Part shown: piece after piece, positions 1-5,359 of the stretch
Layout of the letters: each line of letters begins with the position of its first letter
Position numbering within the stretch: the first letter of the stretch is position 1
Assembly: GCA_020434085.1 (NCBI GenBank)
Contig: JAGRBM010000387.1
Coordinates: 1-7,645 of the forward strand
Length of the DNA stretch: 7,645 nt
Origin: Chrysiogenia bacterium
Lineage (GTDB): Bacteria > JAGRBM01
Direction: 5' to 3'
Program-made: the position numbers and the translations under genes
The notes under the pieces: generated by a model
The model's database searches: none
Told to the model about the DNA's origin: nothing
What the model saw: the letters and a program-made list of their open reading frames with translations, nothing else

Positions 1-3000
1 AGCTCGGTATAGAGCTCCAGCCCGACCGCGGCGATGTGACCCGACTGGGAGTCACCCAGCAGGTTGCCGCCGCCGCGCAGTTCCAGGTCGTAGGTCGCAA
101 TGCGGAATCCCGCGCCAAGGTCCGAGTGTTCCTGCAGCACGTCGAGCCGTTTCTCGGCATCGTCGGTGACCTTCCCGCTCTCGGGAAGCAGCAGGTAGGC
201 ATACGCGCGCCGCGCGCCGCGTCCCACGCGCCCGCGAATCTGGTAGAGCTGCGAGAGGCCGAACATGTCGGCCCGGTCCACGATGAGCGTGTTGGCATTG
301 GGAATGTCGAGCCCGCTCTCGATGATCGAGGTGCACATGAGCACCTGGAACTCCCCGCGCAGGAAGCTCAGCATCACCTTTTCGAGCTGCTTGGGCTCCA
401 TCTGCCCGTGCGCGACATGGATGCGCACGTTGGGGCAGAGCTCGCGCACGTGGTTGGCTTCGTCCTCGATGCTTTTGACCCGGTTGTGGACGTAGAAGAC
501 CTGCCCGCCGCGGGCGACCTCGGTGTCGATGGCCTCGCGGATGGTCTGGTCGTTCTTTCGCGAGACGACGGTGCGAATCGAGAGCCGGTCGGTGGGCGGC
601 GTCGCGATGATGGAGAGATCGCGCATCCCGCTCATGGCCATGTGCATGGTGCGCGGAATGGGCGTGGCCGAGAGCGTGAGCACATCCACGGTCCGGCGCA
701 TCTTCTTGAAGCGCTCCTTGTGCTTGACGCCAAAGCGCTGCTCTTCATCGATGATGACCAGGCCCAGGTCCTTGAACGCCACGTCGCGCTGGATGAGCCG
801 GTGCGTGCCGATGATGACATCGATTCTTCCGGCGGCCAGATCGGCGAGTACGTCCTTCTGCTCGGCCGCCGAATGAAGGCGCGAGAGAGCGGACACTCTC
901 ACCCCGTAGGGATCGAGCCGGCGCTCGAAGCTCATGGCGTGCTGCTCTACGAGAACCGTGGTGGGCACCAGCACGGCGACCTGCTTGCCGCCGTGGACCG
1001 CTTCGAAGGCGGCGCGGATGGCGACCTCGGTCTTTCCAAAGCCCACGTCGCCGCAGACCAGGCGATCCATCGGGCGCGGCGAGAGCATGTCGGCGAGCAC
1101 TTCACCGATGGCGCGTTCCTGGTCGGGCGTTTCGTCGAACTCGAAGGCCGCCTCGAAGGCGCGGTATTCCTCGTCGAGGGGCGGGTAGGCAAAACCCGGG
1201 TTCACTTCGCGCGCGGCGTAGATGTCCAGCAGCTCGGCGGCGAGCTTGTAGACGGCCTCGCGCACTTTCTGGCGCTTGGTCTTCCAGCGCGCGCCGCCCA
1301 TCTTGTCGAGCCTGGCTTCGACCCCCTCGGGCCCGGAGAACTTCGCCACCGCGCGGATGCGGTGGGCGGGCACGTAGAGCTTGTCGCCGCCGGCATATTC
1401 GAGCACCAGGTAGTCGCCGGCGTGGCCGCCCATGACCATGTGTTCCAGGCCGCGGAAGCGTCCGATGCCGTGCTCGCCGTGCACGATGAAATCGTCGGGG
1501 GCCAGATCGGCCAGCGAATTGAGCATCCCCTCGAGCTTGGGCGCCGCCTGGCGCGTTCGCTTGCGGTGCGTGCCGGAGATTTCCTCTTCGGTGAGCACCA
1601 CGATGTCGGCGTCGGGCAGTGCGAAACCCGCCGAGAGCGTGCTGTGAATCAGGTGCAAGGGCTCGGCGCCGTCCACGGGCTCGGCCTGCGGCCCGGCAAG
1701 TTTCGAGAGCGAGCCCACCGGCACGTCGCTGCGCAGGGTCGGAATCTCGTAGGGCTTTAGCAGCTCGGAGATTCGTTCCTGCTGGGAGTGGGTGTGACTG
1801 GCGACGATGACCCGGCGGCCCTCGCCGCGCCACTGCGAGAGCTGATCGACGAGCGGCTGCAGCGGACTCTCTCCCCGGCTTCCGCTGGCCGCGCTCTTGC
1901 CGGCGCCGCGCAGGGAGTCGGCCCAGGTCTGCGAGCGCACGCTGTGCACGACGAGCGTCTCTCGCCCGGCATCGTCTTCGCCCTCGCCCGCCCCCTCGGT
2001 CTCTTCCATGAGCAGGTTGGCGCGCGCGAAGAGTTCCTCGCGAAGTTTTGCGGCGTCGGCAAATAAATCGCGCGGATCGGATGCGGGAAGCTCCGCTTCG
2101 CGGCGGCGCTCGTATCCGATTTCCAGACGCTCACCGACGACGTCGAACTGACGCTCGACCTGCGCGGCTTCCACCACCGCAAGGTGCGCCTTTTCGCCCA
2201 GATGGTCGAGCAGCGTCGGCACGTTCCGGTAGAAGTGCGAGAGCAGGTATTCCAGACCCGGAACGCGCTGGTGATCCTTCAGATCGTTTTTCAGATCGGT
2301 GACGTATTGAAAGCCCGCGGTGCCGGCCTGCTGTTCTTCGGAGAGGCGCTCCATCGCGCGGCGCAGCGGCTCGTCCTCAAAGAAGATTTCCTGCATGGGG
2401 AGCAAGTAGATCTCTTCGATGGGGAGCTTGCCGGAGGTCTTGATGCTGCGCTGGGTGCTCGGATCATAGAAGCGCACCGATTCGAGTTCATTGTCGAAGA
2501 ATTCCAGGCGCAGCGGGAAGTCGTAGCCCGGCGCGAACACGTCGAGGATGCCGCCCTTGACCGCAAACTCGCCCCGGTCCTCTGCGCGCGGGCCGCGCCG
2601 GTACCCCAGCGCGGTCAGCCGCTCGGGCAGCTCGGCGAACTCGGTATCGGCGCCGACGATCAGATATTCGTAGCGTTCGTAGAGCGCCTCGCGCGGGGCG
2701 GTGAGCTGCATGATCGCGGCGACCGAACCCACCACGGTGACTTCGTCGGGCCGGTGCAGCAGCCCGTAGAGCGCGCTCATGCGCCGGGCCTGATGCTCCA
2801 CCGCGGCCGAACGGTTGTCGTAGGGGCGCTGCTCCCAGGCAGGCAGGTAGAGAAGCCGGCGGCGCTCGGGTGTGGCCGGATTCTCCGTGCCGCGGTCGGT
2901 CCCCAGAAACTCGGCGAGATCTTCATATAAGGTAAGCGCGCGCTCGGGCGTGGGGCAGACCACCAGGCCCGCCTGGTAACCCGCCGCCTGGAGCTGCGCC

Positions 3001-3116
3001 AGGGCCCAGGCCCCGGCGCTGGCGCGCAGGCCGCCAAGGCGCACCTTGCCGCCGCCCCCCAGCAGCTCGCCGGCGCGCCGGAGGCTCTCGCGGTCGTTGT
3101 GGATCTCTTGGCCCAA
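1..3116 (-). CDS. mfd: Transcription-repair coupling factor Mfd (C-terminus cut by window edge)
   Basis: Mfd is a DNA translocase that removes RNA polymerase stalled at lesions and recruits UvrA to the transcribed strand. About 1038 residues are visible, in one uninterrupted frame that runs off the left edge. The order is: UvrB-like N-terminal module (about 20-350), a long linker (about 365-415), the RNA-polymerase-interacting domain (about 540-600, DDFIVHGEHGIGRFRG), then a RecG-like SF2 motor. Motor motifs seen: Walker A GDVGFGKTE at 689-697, DEEQ at 790-793, LSATPIPRT at 815-823, QIRGRVGR at 959-966. The last residues, GDSQSGHIAAVGLELYTE, match the start of the C-terminal regulatory region, so roughly 150 residues are missing. 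Walker A Lys is residue 695, against 634 in E. coli, so about 60 extra residues lie upstream, some in an acidic and Gly/Ser-rich linker. The start is TTG at 3116: the frame has no ATG between the stop at 3198-3200 and this point, and GGGAG at 3126-3130 sits 9 bases upstream. Family assignment is certain; the start is probable. Confidence 0.97.
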   Translation of the reverse strand, partial: MGQEIHNDRESLRRAGELLGGGGKVRLGGLRASAGAWALAQLQAAGYQAGLVVCPTPERALTLYEDLAEFLGTDRGTENPATPERRRLLYLPAWEQRPYDNRSAAVEHQARRMSALYGLLHRPDEVTVVGSVAAIMQLTAPREALYERYEYLIVGADTEFAELPERLTALGYRRGPRAEDRGEFAVKGGILDVFAPGYDFPLRLEFFDNELESVRFYDPSTQRSIKTSGKLPIEEIYLLPMQEIFFEDEPLRRAMERLSEEQQAGTAGFQYVTDLKNDLKDHQRVPGLEYLLSHFYRNVPTLLDHLGEKAHLAVVEAAQVERQFDVVGERLEIGYERRREAELPASDPRDLFADAAKLREELFARANLLMEETEGAGEGEDDAGRETLVVHSVRSQTWADSLRGAGKSAASGSRGESPLQPLVDQLSQWRGEGRRVIVASHTHSQQERISELLKPYEIPTLRSDVPVGSLSKLAGPQAEPVDGAEPLHLIHSTLSAGFALPDADIVVLTEEEISGTHRKRTRQAAPKLEGMLNSLADLAPDDFIVHGEHGIGRFRGLEHMVMGGHAGDYLVLEYAGGDKLYVPAHRIRAVAKFSGPEGVEARLDKMGGARWKTKRQKVREAVYKLAAELLDIYAAREVNPGFAYPPLDEEYRAFEAAFEFDETPDQERAIGEVLADMLSPRPMDRLVCGDVGFGKTEVAIRAAFEAVHGGKQVAVLVPTTVLVEQHAMSFERRLDPYGVRVSALSRLHSAAEQKDVLADLAAGRIDVIIGTHRLIQRDVAFKDLGLVIIDEEQRFGVKHKERFKKMRRTVDVLTLSATPIPRTMHMAMSGMRDLSIIATPPTDRLSIRTVVSRKNDQTIREAIDTEVARGGQVFYVHNRVKSIEDEANHVRELCPNVRIHVAHGQMEPKQLEKVMLSFLRGEFQVLMCTSIIESGLDIPNANTLIVDRADMFGLSQLYQIRGRVGRGARRAYAYLLLPESGKVTDDAEKRLDVLQEHSDLGAGFRIATYDLELRGGGNLLGDSQSGHIAAVGLELYTE

Positions 3117-3125
3117 TCGTGGGTT

Positions 3126-3130
3126 CTCCC
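3126..3130 (-). promoter_or_regulatory. Ribosome binding site deciding the TTG start of mfd
   Basis: GGGAG on the minus strand lies 9 bases before TTG at 3114-3116. Other in-frame non-ATG candidates upstream (TTG at 3150-3152 and 3162-3164) have no comparable purine-rich site. The protein before 3116 (RFSLVYRENPR) has no resemblance to Mfd that I can see. Confidence 0.65.
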
Positions 3131-3210
3131 GATAAACCAGCGAAAAACGCAAACGTCCCCGCAAGCCGCAAAAAATCCGCGGCCTTCGGGGTGTCCCTCA
3201 GACGGGGCTC

Positions 3211-3238
3211 AATATAGGTGGGATTTGGGCGATGGGAA
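3211..3238 (-). promoter_or_regulatory. Candidate sigma70-type promoter for mfd
   Basis: On the minus strand, TTCCCA (3233-3238) is followed after 16 bases by TATATT (3211-3216), about 95 bases upstream of the mfd start. The -10 is a good match in an otherwise GC-rich stretch, but the -35 is only partial. This is inferred from sequence only. Confidence 0.35.
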
Positions 3239-3278
3239 GGGGGAGTCGTCCCTGCCACTGATTCCTTGGAGAGGCGCA

Positions 3279-3413
3279 GGCAATCCACGGGATTTGGGAA
3301 TTTTCTGGCTATCGTGAGCGTGGACGTGCTCGTGCACGTGAACGATTCGAGCACGAGCACGTCGACGCTCACGCTCACGACCGGCGCAACACGTTGATAT
3401 TCCGTGGATTGCC
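3279..3413. repeat. Outer inverted repeat enclosing the hexamer-phased hairpin
   Basis: GGCAATCCACGG at 3279-3290 is perfectly complementary to CCGTGGATTGCC at 3402-3413 (12 of 12). Between each arm and the inner array lie unrelated spacers of exactly 21 bases (3291-3311 and 3381-3401), so the structure is nested and symmetrical: arm, spacer, stem, loop, stem, spacer, arm. It may be a non-autonomous mobile palindromic element or a large cruciform. No target-site duplication is obvious and there is no transposase in the window. Confidence 0.7.
3313..3379. repeat. Six-base-phased CGTG/CACG inverted array (long hairpin)
   Basis: CGTG occurs at 3313, 3319, 3325, 3331 and 3337, always 6 bases apart. 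The inverse, CACG, occurs at 3352, 3358, 3370 and 3376, with a variant GACG at 3364, again in 6-base phase. As a hairpin, 3313-3335 pairs with 3351-3373 with a single mismatch (3322/3364) around a 15-base loop. The right arm carries one extra hexamer. It is non-coding: translations are low-complexity Val/Ser/Thr/Asp strings. It lies between divergent mfd and trxA, upstream of both promoters. Confidence 0.8.
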
Positions 3414-3452
3414 GGCTCCCCCGGGCTGCCCCGGCACCGGGAAGCTGAATCC

Positions 3453-3481
3453 TTGACCCGTCCGGGTGCATCAGGAATGAT
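3453..3481 (+). promoter_or_regulatory. Sigma70-type promoter of trxA
   Basis: TTGACC (3453-3458, 5 of 6 to consensus) and AATGAT (3476-3481, 4 of 6) are separated by 17 bases. Transcription would begin near 3488, giving a leader of about 40 bases before the trxA ATG. This is the best housekeeping promoter in the window. Confidence 0.55.
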
Positions 3482-3484
3482 GAG

Positions 3485-3510
3485 CGCGCCGGATGGACAC
3501 TTCCGGCGCG
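3485..3510 (+). promoter_or_regulatory. Leader hairpin before trxA
   Basis: CGCGCCGGA (3485-3493) is exactly complementary to TCCGGCGCG (3502-3510), a 9-bp GC-rich stem with an 8-base loop. It starts at about the predicted transcription start and ends 4 bases before the Shine-Dalgarno AGGAG (3515-3519). There is no U-run, so it is not a terminator. A 5' stabilising stem or translation-modulating structure fits better; that role is inferred. Confidence 0.5.
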
Positions 3511-3527
3511 AGACAGGAGAATCCGCC

Positions 3528-3851
3528 ATGGGCAAGACCCTCGAAATCACCGACGCCACCTTCGAATCCGAAATCCTCAACTCTGACGTGCCCGCCATCG
3601 TCGACTTCTGGGCACCGTGGTGCGGTCCCTGCCGTGCAGTTGCTCCCATCGTCGAAGAACTTGCCGGAGACTACGAAGGCAAGGTCAAGGTCACCAAGAT
3701 GAACGTCGACGAGAACCAGAACACCCCGGCCCAGTTCGGCGTGCGCGGCATCCCGACCGTCATCGTCGTCAAGGGCGGCCAGCTCGTCGGCCAGATCGTC
3801 GGCGCGCAGCCCAAGAGCAAGTTCGTCGAGCTGATCGACAAGGCGCTCTGA
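3528..3851 (+). CDS. trxA: Thioredoxin 1 (TrxA)
   Basis: Cytoplasmic dithiol-disulfide oxidoreductase that reduces protein disulfides and is recycled by thioredoxin reductase with NADPH. The protein is 107 residues, the standard length for Trx1. The active site WCGPC has C32 and C35, the buried acid is D26 in VDFWAPW, and cis-Pro76 lies in RGIPT; all are in canonical positions. There is no signal peptide. Translation starts at ATG 3528, 8 bases after AGGAG (3515-3519). A longer in-frame reading from TTG 3453 is unlikely because that codon is part of the predicted -35 box and the extra residues have no counterpart in thioredoxins. The gene is single, with its own promoter and a terminator 30 bases downstream. 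It is divergent from mfd and convergent with the sigma/arsI operon. Confidence 0.97.
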   Translation: MGKTLEITDATFESEILNSDVPAIVDFWAPWCGPCRAVAPIVEELAGDYEGKVKVTKMNVDENQNTPAQFGVRGIPTVIVVKGGQLVGQIVGAQPKSKFVELIDKAL

Positions 3852-3880
3852 GCGACCGACCATTTTTTTCGGACCCAACG

Positions 3881-3911
3881 AAAAGCCCCGCCGGAAGGCG
3901 GGGCTTTTTTT
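3881..3911 (+). terminator. Intrinsic terminator of trxA
   Basis: AAAAGCCCCGCC (3881-3892), a GGAA tetraloop, then GGCGGGGCTTTT (3897-3908), followed by further T to 3911. It is a perfect 12-bp stem with a U-tract. A-tracts on the left side give it some ability to work from the minus strand too, so it could also catch read-through from the convergent sigma gene. Confidence 0.93.
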
Positions 3912-3936
3912 GTGCAGGCGATGACTCGATTGTTTT

Positions 3937-4055
3937 CCCGTTCGTCCTGAGTAGCGTTGCAAACGCAACGCGTATCGAAGGGCAAGCGGGCCTCGAACAT
4001 CCCAGGCCCTTATGCCCTTCGATACGCCGCTATGCGGCTACTCAGGACGAACGGG
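3937..4055. repeat. Inverted pair of GTAG-type REP elements (BIME-like)
   Basis: An 18-base arm (CCCGTTCGTCCTGAGTAG, 3937-3954) is repeated inverted at 4038-4055. A 13-base inner arm (CGTATCGAAGGGC, 3971-3983) is inverted at 4014-4026, with partial pairing continuing to 3993/4004. Each half reads GTAG, then a small hairpin, then CGTATCGAAGG: left hairpin CGTTGC-AAA-CGCAACG-like, right hairpin CCGC-ATA-GCGG. This is the layout of REP sequences mobilised by TnpA-REP (RAYT) transposases, whose mark is GTAG next to an imperfect palindrome. No RAYT gene is present here. It fills the gap between the 3' ends of trxA and the sigma gene. Confidence 0.8.
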
Positions 4056-4079
4056 GTGTTTATCTGTGCAACGAGTCCC

Positions 4080-4694
4080 TCAATCGCAGCACGGATTCTT
4101 TCTCTCCCAGTCGATCACGTTTCCGCGCCGGTCCTGCTTGAGGGCGCAGCAGGCCTGCACGAGTTCGCGCACTCTCTTGCGGCCGCGCTGGACGCGGGAT
4201 TTGAGCGTGGCAACCGGCACGCCCAGGCGGCGGGCGGCCTCGGTCTGTGAGAGGCCTTCGATCTCGACAAGGCGCAGGGCCTCGCGCTGGGTGGGCGGCA
4301 GGGCCTCGATGAAGAAGGGGAGCCAGCCGCCGACGCGCTCGTTCTCGTTGGCGCCTTCGGCACCCTCACCCGCGGGAGCATCGTCGATCCCGTCACCGGC
4401 AACGTCTTCGCGGCTTCGCGCGCGCTTTCGGTGGTGATCGGCGATGGCGCTGCGCAGAACCTGGAACACCCAGCCGCGCAGGTCGCGGACCTCGGTCCCG
4501 CTGCCCAGCGCGCGGTGAATGCGCAGGAAGGTTTCCTGCACCACGTCATCGAGCTCAGTTTCCTTCACCCGCCTTGCGGCGTAGCCGCGAAGCTGCGATT
4601 CGAAGGCGCGCCAGAGGGCGGCCGCATCGGGGCCGCCCTCCGGCGATGCACTCACTTGTGACTGCGTCGAACTCACGCGCGTATCATCGCGCAT
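4080..4694 (-). CDS. ECF RNA polymerase sigma factor, SigZ-like, with C-terminal Cys pairs
   Basis: This sigma70-family group 4 factor would redirect RNA polymerase to a small regulon. Numbered from ATG 4694 (204 residues), region 2 lies at about 25-85 (ESQLRGYAARRV, then DDVVQETFLRIHRAL, then RGWVFQVLRSAIADHHRK). An acidic, Gly/Ala-rich linker follows, and then region 4 with a helix-turn-helix (ALPPTQREALRLVEIEGL, TEAARRLGVPVATLKSRVQRG). The C-terminal tail has Cys182-Cys183, the segment DRRGNVIDW and Cys202-Cys203; this kind of tail recalls the SigZ family of Bacillus. It follows the arsI-like gene by 2 bases (TAG 4697-4699, ATG 4692-4694), which implies co-transcription and coupling. AGGA is too close to the ATG to be an ideal ribosome site; GTG at 4715, overlapping arsI, is an alternative start. 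No anti-sigma gene is visible. Confidence 0.9.
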   Translation of the reverse strand: MRDDTRVSSTQSQVSASPEGGPDAAALWRAFESQLRGYAARRVKETELDDVVQETFLRIHRALGSGTEVRDLRGWVFQVLRSAIADHHRKRARSREDVAGDGIDDAPAGEGAEGANENERVGGWLPFFIEALPPTQREALRLVEIEGLSQTEAARRLGVPVATLKSRVQRGRKRVRELVQACCALKQDRRGNVIDWERKNPCCD

Positions 4695-4696
4695 TC

Positions 4697-5155
4697 CTAG
4701 GATGCCGGGCAACACGCACTCGCTTCAGCGCTGCTGCGCGCCGGGACGTCGGCCTCGGTGACGATGAAGACTTCCCAGCGATGGCCGTCGGGGTCCTCGA
4801 CCCACACCTTGTTCTGGCGGGCGTAGCAGCACTCGACGTCGTTCTGGACGAGCTTGAGCAGGCCTTCCTTTTCGAGGCGTTCCCTGGCTTCCATCACACG
4901 GGCGGGGTCGGTGACCTCGATGCCCAGGTGAAAGGAAGAGAACGGGCGCTTCCCGGCGGCGTCGAGCGTTTTGTTGAGCGTGAAGTTGAGCGCGGGCTCG
5001 GCAAGATCGAACTTGGCATAGCCCGGGCGCACCTTGGCGGGGGCGACGCCGAAAAAGCGCTCGTAGAAGGCGACGGAGGCGTCGATGTCGGCGACCTCGA
5101 GTGCAATGTGGGGGCGAATGGCGGCCCGTGTTGTTGAGAGACTGGTTGTTTCCAT
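4697..5155 (-). CDS. arsI: ArsI/CadI-family VOC metalloenzyme (probable organoarsenical C-As lyase)
   Basis: A 152-residue cytoplasmic vicinal-oxygen-chelate dioxygenase-fold protein. ArsI enzymes use Fe(II) and O2 to cleave the C-As bond of trivalent organoarsenicals such as methylarsenite; CadI relatives are metal-induced. The VOC pattern HIALEVADIDASVAFY gives likely metal ligand H16, with H76 (FSSFHLGIEV) and E128 (RWEVF) as the other two. The adjacent Cys109-Cys110 in the ECCYA motif, next to KVWVEDPDG, is the As(III)-binding pair typical of ArsI. A second pair, Cys148-Cys149, lies in the C-terminal tail. The start at ATG 5155 has AAGGAG (5166-5171) 10 bases upstream; longer in-frame starts have no such site. 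It is first gene of an operon with the sigma factor. No arsR, arsM or efflux gene is in the window, so the substrate (methylarsenite, arsenite, cadmium) is inferred. Confidence 0.88.
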   Translation of the reverse strand: METTSLSTTRAAIRPHIALEVADIDASVAFYERFFGVAPAKVRPGYAKFDLAEPALNFTLNKTLDAAGKRPFSSFHLGIEVTDPARVMEARERLEKEGLLKLVQNDVECCYARQNKVWVEDPDGHRWEVFIVTEADVPARSSAEASACCPAS

Positions 5156-5255
5156 GGCGGCAAGGCTCCTTATTTCCAATCGGTTTCTGCCCTCGAAGAC
5201 GCCGCGAGCCCCGAATGGATGCATCGGCCGGGAAAAAACTCCCCTGAAATGCCGC

Positions 5256-5284
5256 TTTCCCCAAACACTTCAAGGGGTTAGAAT
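5256..5284 (+). promoter_or_regulatory. Weak candidate promoter for the REC-REC-PilZ gene
   Basis: TAGAAT (5279-5284, 5 of 6 to the -10 consensus) is preceded at 17 bases by TTTCCC (5256-5261, 3 of 6). It lies about 75 bases before the TTG start, in the 204-base gap shared with divergent arsI. I saw no convincing promoter or ArsR-like operator for the arsI side of this gap. Confidence 0.3.
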
Positions 5285-5359
5285 GATTCCGCCAACTGCT
5301 CTGATTCAGTCTGCGTCACACGGCGCGGCGGCAACGCGCGAAAGGCGGGGAAAGCACCC

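Noticed and set aside
36-1760. Long open frame on the plus strand (574 codons)
   Set aside because: It lies exactly antisense to mfd, in the register where codon bias of a GC-rich gene removes stops on the opposite strand. The translation is rich in Ala, Gly, Val, His and Arg with no recognisable domain, while the minus strand reads as Mfd with all motifs.
3313-3379. Possible CRISPR array or terminator
   Set aside because: The repeat unit is only 6 bases with 2 variable bases, arranged inverted; there are no spacers, no U-tract and no cas genes.
2923-3471. Minus-strand open frame of 182 codons spanning the mfd start and the intergenic repeat
   Set aside because: It overlaps the mfd coding region in another frame and runs through the hexamer-phased palindrome, giving a low-complexity product; no ribosome site or similarity supports it.
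3528-5155. Functional link between trxA and arsI as an arsenic module (thioredoxin can serve arsenate reductases)
   Set aside because: trxA has its own promoter and terminator, is on the opposite strand, and a REP pair separates it from the operon; no arsenate reductase is present. Adjacency alone is weak.
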